Positions 44,154-54,593 of a stretch of DNA of 64,000 bases are shown here, piece after piece. Positions within the stretch are counted from its first letter, which is position 1, and the number at the start of each line of letters is the position of its first letter. Source of the stretch: Eucommia ulmoides (taxonomy: Eukaryota; Streptophyta; Magnoliopsida; Garryales; Eucommiaceae); assembly GCA_016647705.1 (NCBI GenBank), contig CM028335.1, positions 13,599,905 to 13,663,904 on the forward strand, given 5' to 3'. Made by a program: the position numbers and the translations under genes. The notes under the pieces are model-generated. The model searched no databases. It was not told the DNA's origin and saw only the letters and a program-made list of their open reading frames with translations.

Positions 44154-46945
44154 TAGATTATTATCGCAATTATGATATTCCCCTATTTTTTAAAATACCG
44201 AAGATAATGATGATATCGCAATTAGAACACAAGTCGGTGACGCCAAATATCAAGTGCTTTAGATTAAGAACTTGAATACAATCTCTCATAGAAATCTCAG
44301 TAATAACATCACTTTTTTAAAGTTCAAAGCTAATGTTCTTGATGTATTAAAACTTAATCCACAAGTCTTATTAAATAGACCTAGTTTTTCAAAGATATGT
44401 CATAAATGACATTATAAGATCGCATATAAATAACATCACTTTCCATTCTAGGTATGCTCTACTTAAAAATACTCTTTAAAACTCTCATTTAACTCCATAA
44501 AACTATTCCCAATTTAAAACAATAGAAATATGAAGTATTAAATAATTTAAATTTATAAGAATCTCAAAATATGTGGACCATATCAATAAAGATCACATAA
44601 TAGATTGTAAAATTTTGAATTACATTCAAATCCCCCAAAAACCTCTATTGGAATCATAAAAAACGGATAATTTTGACTAAAACAACAAAATAGTTGTGGA
44701 TTTCATTGTAGTAGTCGGTTGACCGATTGGATCAGTGGGGTTTCCCATTTTTCACCCACTTAATCCACATCCTAACCAGTTGGTTGATTGACCCTAACCA
44801 TTCGGTTGACCGAATTAATTACAGTGTCGATTTCCACATCCATTTTTAGTCACTATTTCAAACGGTTGACTGATTGCATTTCTAGGTTGACCGATTGTAT
44901 CAGTAAAACTCCATTTTAATTCTCAAAATTCACTATTTCATTAAGTTGACTGACCCCTTTTTCCAGTAGACCGAATTGACCCGAAAACACAATATTTTAT
45001 ACTTTAAAACATATTTTGCTTTTAGGTCAATCATAAAAATCATTTCACATAATGAGCACATCAAATTTTTCATTTTAGGATCTTAAACTTAGCACTTCTT
45101 ATCATGATACACATAAGATTACTTCATTTTAAATGTCGTGCGTGATTCTAATTCGGATTGTATTAAGAGTATAAAAGTAAATAGTTTTTTTTACCTAGTT
45201 ATCTACAATGTCTTTAAAACACTTTCACATCTTTATCATGTCCATCTTGCACCATTTATATTTTCTTCATAGATTTTTCTTTTTAATCAATTACATGGAA
45301 CTATAAATTTGAAACATTCAATAAAATCATTAATTCCAGCACAAACATCAATACTTAATTCATTAAAAACTTGGATTCAACAACTAGTTTATGTGGGAAA
45401 ATTTTGGGGACATACTCTCTCTCTCTGCAACTCTTAAGCTTCTGTTGTAAAATAAATTTCGTCATCAGATCCGAACAATTCTTATCTATGTGTATCTTTT
45501 CAAGTTGTACGATGTTTATATCAACACATCACGAATTTAATGGTACCTCACATCAATATGTTTGGATCTCGCATGAAAAGTTGAATTCTTCGAAAGATGA
45601 AAGATTGTCACAGTAAAGATTGTACCTCTCGTGTTGGAAACCCAACTCTTATAGAAACTTCTTCAATTGCAAAATCTCTTTACAAGTTTTTGTCACTGCA
45701 TGTATTCTACTTTCGTGGTTGAAGCAACACACTTTTGTAACCTGGATTACTAAGAGACTACGCCCCCTGCAAAGGTAATCAAGACCACCTTGCACTAGTT
45801 GTGGTAACCCGAACTCTGATACCAGTGCAGGGTTGTCTTGGGCATCTCTCCTTTTGTGATTATTGGGCCAAAGTTGTTGCAGTCTAGGGTCCAATAACAT
45901 TGTAGGGTGTTCTTGGACCTCTTTCAATCCCGAAAGATAGCTCATGAGATGAGTCTTTCCCTCACACTTATAACTTGACCCCCAGCATCTTCCGCATCAA
46001 ATGCCTTCACGAAAATGTTAGCGGTTCTAAATGTATCTGATCATCTAATGATAAAAAAAAAAATATCTCAAATTTAAAATATGTTATTGGATAGTTTGTT
46101 GGGAGTTTTATAATCTAAATCAATGGTTTTTTATTTGTTGAGAGTTTCACGATCTTAGTCTTTCGATCTAATCCCTGGGCTAAAATTGTCTCTTAAAAAT
46201 TTTTAATCTTGGCCATTGAATATCTAATTTAAGAGCAAAACATATCTCAAATATAAAATATGAGATCTTACATACCACTAGGGATAGAGTGGTGCATTGT
46301 AAAAGTCACAAAATAATACCAAATGATTGCATTAATTGGAACATGTGGCATAAAATACATTTTATTTGAAGTTGAATTTCACTATTTTTCCCCCTTTATA
46401 TGAAAGTTGGGGGTTGCACCTGGAAATTTTTTGTCCTTATCAACTGAAGTACAAATTTTAGGGCTTTCTTGGAAAGTGTAAGTGACTATTGTGCCCACCA
46501 TGCTCACTATCCCATTTTCATTGTGAAGCCACCCAAGGAAAAAGAATCCCACAAGCGATGCATAAATAATGTTGTTCAAATAACTTGTATGCATCATATA
46601 CCGTTATTTGCTTTGAATGAGATGAGTTCAAACCTAAAAGAGACTCGGATGCTATCTCTAGAAATCTTCTTATATATAAACAAACTAGCGTAAAACCCGT
46701 GCCTGAAGGCACAGATGTAAAACAAACCAAAAATTAAAATGTTTTGATTCTTTTGACATGATCTCTATTTATACAACATATATTTTGGGTAAGCTGTTTA
46801 TACAACATTCTAGTACACTTATTCCATTTGAACACATTTTTTGGATAAATTGTTTATACAACAATTAAACATCAATAATAACTAACAACTAAGGCTAAAA
46901 CTTGTACGATACAAATATGCAGACATAGCAAAGGTAAAATGGCAA

Positions 46946-46964
46946 CAATAAATAAATGATAAAA

Positions 46965-46990
<26 letters not shown>
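46946..46990. repeat. (TAA)n microsatellite
   Basis: About ten consecutive AAT/TAA units followed by an A run, inside Helitron A. Confidence 0.85.
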
Positions 46991-47002
<12 letters not shown>

Positions 47003-47168
47003 CACCATTCATCGATATTATTGATTCTCAATAAGAGAAAGAAAAAACATATTGGAATAGAGCATAACATAAAAAAATAAAAATAAAAGAGGCACAAAAA
47101 AATTAAATAAATAAAAAGAAAGAAAGAAAATATTATTAAAAATAAAAAAGAAATGGCAAAAATCGATG

Positions 47169-47516
47169 CTAAAAAAAAATAAAAAAAATTGATGCTCTCT
47201 TGATATCCTTCACCCAAACACAGCCTAACAACAACAATGATAGAAAATCTAAATAATAAATCAAATTGTTCCAAGTACCAAGCATTACCCACATCCAAGC
47301 CAATCGAGTATGCATAAGCTCTGAATTGTCCATTGTTTTGGGAGTCTCAATGCTTTCTTTTATACATTTAGGTACAATAACAATAGGAGGTGCCATTCTG
47401 TATAATCCAAGGGTTCTGACATGCATGGGAAGTCCTCCCTTAAGCCCCAAGGAGAGTTCTGAAATTGTATTCATGTTTGTCTTGTTCTTATTCTTCTTTT
47501 TCAAATTCAAATGCAA
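47169..47516 (-). CDS. Unidentified open frame in Helitron A (possible captured exon)
   Basis: A 115-residue open frame has non-repetitive, protein-like composition in its middle (ELSLGLKGGLPMHVRTLG, then APPIVIVPKCIKESIETP and TRLAWMWVMLGTWNN). Its two ends are low-complexity (lysine/asparagine-rich start, hydrophobic end). I do not recognise a family. Because it lies within a Helitron, a group known to capture host exons, a captured gene fragment is plausible. It could also be chance coding potential. Only the central 65-70 residues deserve attention; the ATG at 47514-47516 need not be a real start. Confidence 0.3.
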   Translation of the reverse strand: MHLNLKKKNKNKTNMNTISELSLGLKGGLPMHVRTLGLYRMAPPIVIVPKCIKESIETPKTMDNSELMHTRLAWMWVMLGTWNNLIYYLDFLSLLLLGCVWVKDIKRASIFFIFF

Positions 47517-50094
47517 ACGCGAATCTCCAAGCTTTGCTTGGTGATGTTAGCTTCCATTGCTACTTGATTAATGAATTGTGAATTCTACTTCAGTTATTTT
47601 CAGAATAAACAATCAAAGAGGTCTAATATAAGGTATGAATGGAGCAAAAACTGAACTCCCCTCCTCTGATATTTTTCTTCTTCCTAACGCCTTCAAACCT
47701 AACCCTAGATTCCGAATGGCGTTAACAGCTATGATTCACAAAGTGTCTGTATTCTATTGGCAATTGAAAATTCTCAGCATTAAGATTAGAATCAAGGATC
47801 AACAACTGCAGTGCTACTTTCAAATCATGCTAAAAAATAGTTTTTCTTTAATTTTTTTTTTTATCTCAACTCTTTCAAATTTCATTATTTTTCTCCATAT
47901 ATACAAAATTTGTAAATTAAATAGGCTAAAAATATACAATTTATTAAAACTCTCACAAAAAATATTGTTCATAATAGATATCATGTCATTATCATCACTA
48001 TTCAATCGTAGGTCTGATTATAATTTCTTATTTTTGTTCCTAGAAAACCTAAAAAAGTAACATAAATATGTTCATAACAATACAGACACATAATTTATAC
48101 CAATCTATTTCAGTTTCAAGTTTTCTCGAAAAAGAAAAAATAAAAAAGATATAAGCAGAAACAGAAACACTAAACGATGATTTTCCCCCAGATTCTCAAG
48201 CAGATTACTTTAAACCATTTTAGAAGTTAACTACGAATAACAACCTTTGCAAAAGCGATACACGCACATAAATATCAAATCTTGCCTACTAAGTAAAAGA
48301 AACGAAAATGGAACTGAAACTTACCTGGCAACAATGAAATTGAAGAACACTATTTGAAAACTAACAACAAAATTGAAGAATCGACTGTAATAAAATGGGA
48401 ACAATAAATAGAAGTTAACGAATATAAGATCACTTTGTCAAAATTCCCCATAGACCTTCAATTTACCTTAATCCTCCATACAACAGCTTGAATTCTTCAA
48501 GAAACAATCAGTTTTATCCTTCTCAGCCTCTCTTATAATCTGAAACCATAAGATTAGATAAATGATCTCAACCAAAATTCAAGCAAAAACGATTGAATTA
48601 GAAAATGAATTGCTAGATTCCACATACACGTAACAATCGCCAGTAATTCGAACTACATTTCAAACACAAATACACAAATCCACATAATGTCCCATAAAAT
48701 AAAAAGAATCAAAATGAGAACAAATTAAAATCACGCGAGGAATTGGGCAAAAATAAAAGAAAGAGCATCTGCCAAACAACATAAGTAAACAATAGTAGGA
48801 TTTTAACTAACTAAATTATCAACAACATAAGTAATCAGTCAAAGCCAACTAAACAAATCACCCAAGAACTGTAAAATTAAACAAATCACTAACCTCAGGA
48901 GATGATGCTCTGATGTGAAGAGTGACTGTAAGAGGGCAGAGGAAGGACTGTGAGGAGCGAGGAACGATTTTATAGATGATATAAGATATGGAGAGAGAAA
49001 AATGCAAGATAGAGGGGTTTCATTAGGACTTGGGGGCAGAGATTGCATGATAAGCTATGATTTGGGAAAAATGAGAACAAAGAGGGAAAAATGGAGAAAC
49101 TTGGAGATTTCCACATATCTACACAAATTAGGAAAACCAAGAGAGAGAAAATATATGATAGAGATACACGCGATCTGGTCTGACGGGAAGAAGATGGCCT
49201 AATTAGAAGAACTGCAAACCAAAATTAAAAAAATTAAAATAGAAATCAAAATCTATAGAGGATGACTATGATTATGCAATATATTTACAAATTTGCAAAA
49301 AATTGAAGCAGATCAAAAACCTATTGAAAAATCAGCAAAAAGTTGATAAAGAGAGAGGCTAGCTGAAAATGATTTTGGCTAGATCTGGCTAATTTGGACC
49401 AACTTAAACCCAGAGCTAACCAAATCGGACCTCAATTTGGCCAAATCTAGCCAAAAATCGACAGAGAGAAAGAGGGGACTCGGGGTAGAACTGTTAGCAA
49501 ATTAAATTAAGAGAGATAGAGAGAGCGAGAGAAAGTACCATACCATTGCAAACTGAATCTGCATCATAGTTACCATCGCCATCTAGATCCAACCACCACC
49601 AAGCATTGCCAACCATTGTCGATTACGTTCGTATTTTCAAAGTTTGGGGGTATCAGGGTTAGTAAGATTGATGATAGCGGCTGGGATTGTGCGGAGATGG
49701 CTATTGTTTAGAGGCTAGGGTTGTATAATAGCGTTTTTTTTCTAGTAGAATAGAGAGAGACAGAGAGCAAGAAGAAAGGTACGGTGGATGGTGATTTAGG
49801 GCCTGATTGATGAGAAGATTTGAGAGAATGGAGAGCATACCTGAAGGTTTTGAGGTCAGCGCGAGCACGATGATAGCTGTTGAGAGTGCGATCGATTGGC
49901 TGCGATTGGTTATCATCGAGAGAGCGATTGAGAGAGGGGGAGTGAAAGTGAAGGCTGAGAGAGGGCAGCGACTAACGTGATGTTTGGTTAAGCCCTATTT
50001 TTTTTAATTATGTATAAATAGGATGATCTAACGGTCTTAAAATGTCTAGAATTTTTTCTCTCATCCAACGGCGATGAATATACCAGTATAATGA

Positions 50095-51475
50095 TCTATA
50101 TAATAAATCAACTCACTTATAAAGATAGTCATCGGATCAAGAGACAAAGCTCTAGATATTGGTAGCCGCTGGATGACTTTTGTATTATACACCACATGGT
50201 TTAGGGTTTGGAGCCGCACATATACTTAGAGTAATCGTGTCTAATTTTACTTCGTAGAGCACTTACCATTTTGCTTCAAATCCATGTGACCACTTATTAA
50301 AGCACTTACCTTTTTAGCTTCCAATAACATTAACTTTCAAGTTTCAATAGCATTAATTAGAGCACTTACCTTTTTAGCTTCCGATTCGTTGAATAGCTTC
50401 TTTTCACATTTGTTTACAGTTCACACTTAGCTTCCAATTGACGTGAGTAGCCTTCCTATTCCAACACACACCTACGCGATTCTCTTTCTTTTTCTATCTC
50501 TTTCTCTCCATTACGACTACGACGTCTATGAAACGGCTGCCATCACAGGGAATTGTCGTGTACTACCATCATTATGGCTCCAGGGAATCTTCATCGATCT
50601 TCCAAGGCATCGCTCCGTCGTCTTCTTCGTTGCTTCATCGTTGGGCATCGTCACGTACCGCCATCGCCATTGCTCAAGAGCATGTTCATCGATTCTACAG
50701 GGCGTTATCATCAATCCTACACCAATGCAGCCTGTTTTCATCTAATCTTAGTCAATCAGCATCGGGAGCGGCGACGACTCCCCCTCTTATTGCTCCATCT
50801 GCTTTTCGCATTTATCTCTTTCTCTCTGAGCTTCTCCTTTTGTCTCTTGATGTTTGAAGTAGTCAAAATTTTATTGGTGAAACTAATGAAATTTGAAAAT
50901 GTTTTGTTTTTTGAATTCGAGTTCAGGTACTTCCTGACGACCACCACCATCTTCAGGAACCATGGTCGTGAATGACGAACCGCCGCCATCACCGTTTGGA
51001 ATTGGGTATACGCAAAGTATTTCTGGACTAACTGAACCCTAGATGTGGAATTAGGTTTGTGGAATCTATAACTTCTTTTAAGCATCGGTTTCTATGAAAA
51101 TTCTAGGGTTTATTATTCGGTCGTGACATTAGACATGATTCTCATATATTTTATGCACTAACTCGAGCAAGTTTATGGAATTTGATCTGGATGATTTTGG
51201 ATTTCTTCGTCGTCCTATTATTGGTTAGAGCTTGGCTACCTAGCTAGATATGTTTTACGACGACAAACATTTGTATCGCATAAGTGTGGAGTAGCTATTT
51301 TAATTCTTTTTCACTAATAATTTCATTCTAGGATAATCTTCTCCCTGAAATGAGATGTCAAAGATTATTTGTCAATTATTTCTTTTCAATGTTTCTGTAT
51401 TTTTTTCATCAGCTTATTAAGTTGTAATTGCTTGAAGCATTTTTTTTTATTCTATTGTTATTCCCTGTATACATA

Positions 51476-51550
<75 letters not shown>
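50095..51550 (+). mobile_element. Helitron D, 5' part (plus strand)
   Basis: Starting at 50095, TCTATATAATAAATCA matches the 5' end of Helitron C read on its own strand. Further in, atcggatcaagagacaaagc and tctagatatt parallel C's ttggataagagacaaaac and tctagacatt. It begins exactly where Helitron A's 5' end stops (50094), in opposite orientation. The interior has a CT-rich leader-like tract (50470-50520) and gene-like GC-richer text to about 50800. No 3' hairpin plus CTAG was found, so the right limit is approximate. Confidence 0.6.

Positions 51551-51553
<3 letters not shown>
51478..51553. repeat. Compound (CT)n(AT)n(AC)n microsatellite
   Basis: About 17 CT, 15 TA and 6 AC units run consecutively. 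Confidence 0.95.
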
Positions 51554-51555
<2 letters not shown>

Positions 51556-51559
51556 TCCA

Positions 51560-54500
51560 TCAAATTGTTTAACTTTTTCTATTATTAGATAATTCCAATG
51601 AATCACAATTGGGCACAAATTAATATTACGTGCACAAATTAAAAAAAATAAAATTCTCGATATAATATTTCTCAAGGTCTCACTTTTGCTTTCAAATGAA
51701 TAGAACAATAAGCAACATAACCCATAACAATCAACATAACTTAATCAACAATTCACACAAAAAAAATGAGAAAGCACCGTTTATTTCTCAAGTTTGCAAC
51801 TTCTATTTCCAAATAAACAATCATAATTTTTTTTTTTTTAATAAATAACATAATTTAGTATGTTTATACAACACTCCCATTTTCAACAATGGGTTTTCAA
51901 ACCAACCCAACAATAACAAAAAAATATAAAGGTAACAATAATTGAATCTTATACAAACAAAACTCATGCAAACAGACTAATTAGGCCCGATTGCAATAAA
52001 AGAAAATCTAATGAATATAGTGTAAAAAAAAAAAACCAATTGAACCAAATTTGAAATAGAAGAGGGATTTCCGAGGAGTATAAATAACCTCTATTTTTTC
52101 GTGTATGTTTTTTCCTCACGTTTGGAGAGATTAGAAATGAATACTCCATGTTTAGAACATATTTCATCCATAAACATTAGAAATGAACAAAAATAAATTA
52201 TAGAAAAACAAACAGAATTTAGGGGAACATACCTGGCGGCGAGAGAGTGAGAAAGGGAGATGGATGCAAAAATCAAATAGAAAAATTAAAATCATAAGGT
52301 CATATGCTACTTTAAAAACAAACGTAATTTTTCACCCCAAACCCAATATTAATGAGAAAATAGTTTAAAATATTACCTTTTTAAAGCTACCCTGAATTAG
52401 CAAATCCCATTTTTTCAAAATTCAAAGTACCTTTATTTTCGTGAAATTTGAGAAGCATGATATAGGATCGCCTGGTTAAGTAAACAAAATAGTTAGCATG
52501 AATGAGACTTGCATAGCATTAGGGGGTTCCTACTCTAAGAATGATTTAAGATCCACTAAAATTTGTTTAAGAATATTTTCAAATCATGATTTTTGAATGA
52601 TTAAAATATTAGACACCACATTAAATCAATTGTTAAATATTTTTTAGAATGATTCTACAGGTAAAAAAGTAAAATGATTTTGTAAGTAAAAGAACATATA
52701 AGAGCAAATACAACCGTATAAAAGTAGAAGTATAGAAACAAAACAACTAAAGTAAATAACTTGCCCCACATCGGGAAGTAAATTGTGAATGAGAGTCTAG
52801 ATCGAGTTATTATTGATCCAGTTAGAGTATTTTACGAACGGATTGGTTCGCTTACAACCTTATTTATTAATGATTTTATTTTATTTTTTGGGTTGGGGGG
52901 GGGGGGGGGGAGACTGAGGTTCCTTTTGCTTTTCTTTTATTTCGGGGAGTACCCATTAAATAAGTATTGGTTTTTCAATTGTGCATCAATACAAACACTA
53001 AAATTTGGGAATGCCCATTAAACAACATTATATTTTTTTTTAAATTAAAAATCTATTAACCAAGAAAAAAACATATAAAAAGAACATATACTTAACTTAC
53101 AATTTAGCTCTATTAAGTTATACTCCCCACACCACGTGTCCAAAAAGAAACACCTCAAGGAGATCCTATCGAAGAAGGTCCAAACAAAATAATTGAAAAG
53201 AAATATGAGTACAAAACATAAATAGAAAGTTAGGAAGAGAAACAGAAATCTCGAACATAAAAACCTGGGAACGAAAAAACCTTTGTGTTGAGAGATCAAT
53301 CTAATTTCTTTCTAAACATAAAATCAAAAAGTTTTCCCACAAACAAAAGTTAGTACAACATTTAACATATGAATAAATGTAGATAAAATGAAGATTATAA
53401 ACTAAACTATTCATATTTGGTCCATTAAATCGTGAAACATGAATATCAAAATAATAGTATAGTTAAATCAAACAATTAAGGAGATAGCAACAAAATCAAA
53501 CACAAACAGATTAAGGATGAACCATGAATCAGTAGATTCAAATACTTCACTTTTGGCCTCAAAATTAAAAATTCGAACATGATTTGAACTATGGTTAATA
53601 CACAGATGCATGATTAAATGAGTTTGAAAGACAATTACCGCTAGCCTGCTAAGATATATTACTCAAGTTGATGGTATGCCAATCCATTATTCACAAACAA
53701 AACTTAATAAACAAATCATTCAAACCCAATCAATGAGAAATTAAAGAAGTTATTGACCTCGGGAGGTGAATGACGTATATAGACAAGAAAAGAGACCGAG
53801 AGAGTAGAAGAGTGTTGCAGTGATACGATACGATTGTGATTTGGATGAGAGATCAGATTTTCCTGCCAAACCCTAAATTGCAGGAGATAAGGGGGAGAGA
53901 ATATCTCAATTGGAACCTAAAGATTGAGATTTGCGATTTGCAGATGGACGGAGAGAAAGAGAGTAATTTAGGTCAGAGAAAAACCCTAACGACAGAGATA
54001 GATTGACAGAGGGATCAGTTCCACCAGGAATTTGAGGGAGAGAAGACCGTGAAATCTGATTTTCTCTCTTATCTCTAACCCCGCCCCCAATCGTTAAACC
54101 CGAATTTTGCAAAATCTGATTTGGAGTTACCGTTGATAAAGTAGATTAATGGCGATGCCCTAGAGCAACGACAAAGGTAATGAGATACCTGGAGATAGAG
54201 AGGTCGGCGGTGGAGGTGGCAGCCTTCGAGAGAAGAAAAAAAAAGCTGGGGTAGAAAGATGGGGAGATAGAAGCTCAGAAAGGGAGAGAGAGAGAGAGAG
54301 AATCAGATGGAGCGACTGACTGGCGGTGATGAAAATGCTGAGAGTATTGAGCGGCAGCGATGAAAATGTGAGCATGAGAGAGAGTGTTTGATTTCAGAGT
54401 GAGAGTGAGAAAGAGAGAGCGTTTGACAGTGAGGGCGAAGGAGACAGAAGCGAGAGGCTGAATAGTAAAACCCTAAATATATTTTTTTTTTTTTGCATTT

Positions 54501-54593
54501 ATAATTGGATTAAAATTCATTCGAGAGTCAGAAAATGTCTAGAGATTTGTCTCTCATCCGACGGTTATGAATATCCCAGATTTATTTTATATA
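51560..54593 (-). mobile_element. Helitron B, partial (minus strand)
   Basis: The right end (about 54535-54593) has the family's 5' terminal block on the minus strand: ggatattcataaccgtcgg, gagagacaaatctctagac. Minus-strand donor-like sites (ccaggtatgt at about 52230; ctccaggtatctc at about 54190) and a CT-rich leader-like region (54280-54420) resemble A and C. The 3' hairpin end was not found; the left limit is a guess at the edge of the microsatellite. Helitron C abuts it at 54598. Confidence 0.55.
52895..52911. repeat. Poly(G) run
   Basis: About 17 consecutive G with one preceding interruption (gggttgggg). Length uncertain, as such runs are error-prone. Confidence 0.8.

Larger units (their letters stand above)
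37465..45382 (+). mobile_element. Solo LTR (about 1.33 kb), split by a nested element
   Basis: The solo LTR consists of 37465-37566 plus 44159-45382. It starts tgttggcccaaaaagctac and ends ggattcaaca. Flanks gctag (37460-37464) and actag (45383-45387) are a target duplication with one difference. The paralogous locus at about 5139 shows the uninterrupted site aaaagctagtttatg. The TGTTGGCCCAAAA head and ggggtgaattgggt are typical of large plant Ty1/copia LTRs, but that family call is inference. At 44700-44990 it reiterates gttgaccgatt. Confidence 0.8.
36357..46558 (+). pseudogene. Universal stress protein pseudogene (duplicate of the 3108 gene)
   Basis: Three exon counterparts are recognisable: 36357-36442, a 9-bp stub at 36530-36538, and 46462-46558. 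The first has an in-frame 27-bp deletion (nine codons lost after ALY). The second is cut after atcaaagcg by a deletion that joins it to intron sequence (tacaaaaaaggacg), removing the rest of the exon and its donor. This includes the GSRG part of the nucleotide-binding motif. In the last exon the glycine of GSVSDY has become E, and the stop is now CGA, so the frame runs on. The last intron carries a 7.9-kb nested LTR insertion. The first exon is not found upstream. This is a dead host-gene copy; a short transcript is possible but not a USP. Confidence 0.88.
35490..46600 (+). repeat. Segmental duplication, copy 2 (USP block)
   Basis: This is colinear with 1-6365 in the same orientation. It lacks the three DNA-element insertions of copy 1 and has acquired its own deletions and a nested LTR insertion (37465-45382). 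Shared AT-rich intron text is visibly diverged, so the duplication is not recent. Confidence 0.85.
46685..50094 (-). mobile_element. Non-autonomous Helitron A (minus strand)
   Basis: On the minus strand the element starts TCATTATACTGGTATATTC and ends with a perfect hairpin GTGCC-TTCA-GGCAC followed by gggttttacg and CTAG (46685-46688). Its flanks are A (5') and T (3'), the standard Helitron signature. Three other termini in the window belong to the same family. Inside, minus-strand splice-donor-like sites recur (ccaggtaag at about 48327; a leader-like CT-rich stretch at 48900-49040). No Rep/helicase frame is present. It may carry captured gene pieces. Confidence 0.8.

Noticed and set aside
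46469-46693. 74-codon frame read as an independent small gene
   Set aside because: It is the last exon of the USP pseudogene with its stop lost; its ATG is not a genuine start.
50443-50975. Three overlapping plus-strand frames of about 100-140 codons
   Set aside because: They occupy the same GC-richer stretch of Helitron D in different frames with no recognisable motif; at most a decayed captured fragment.
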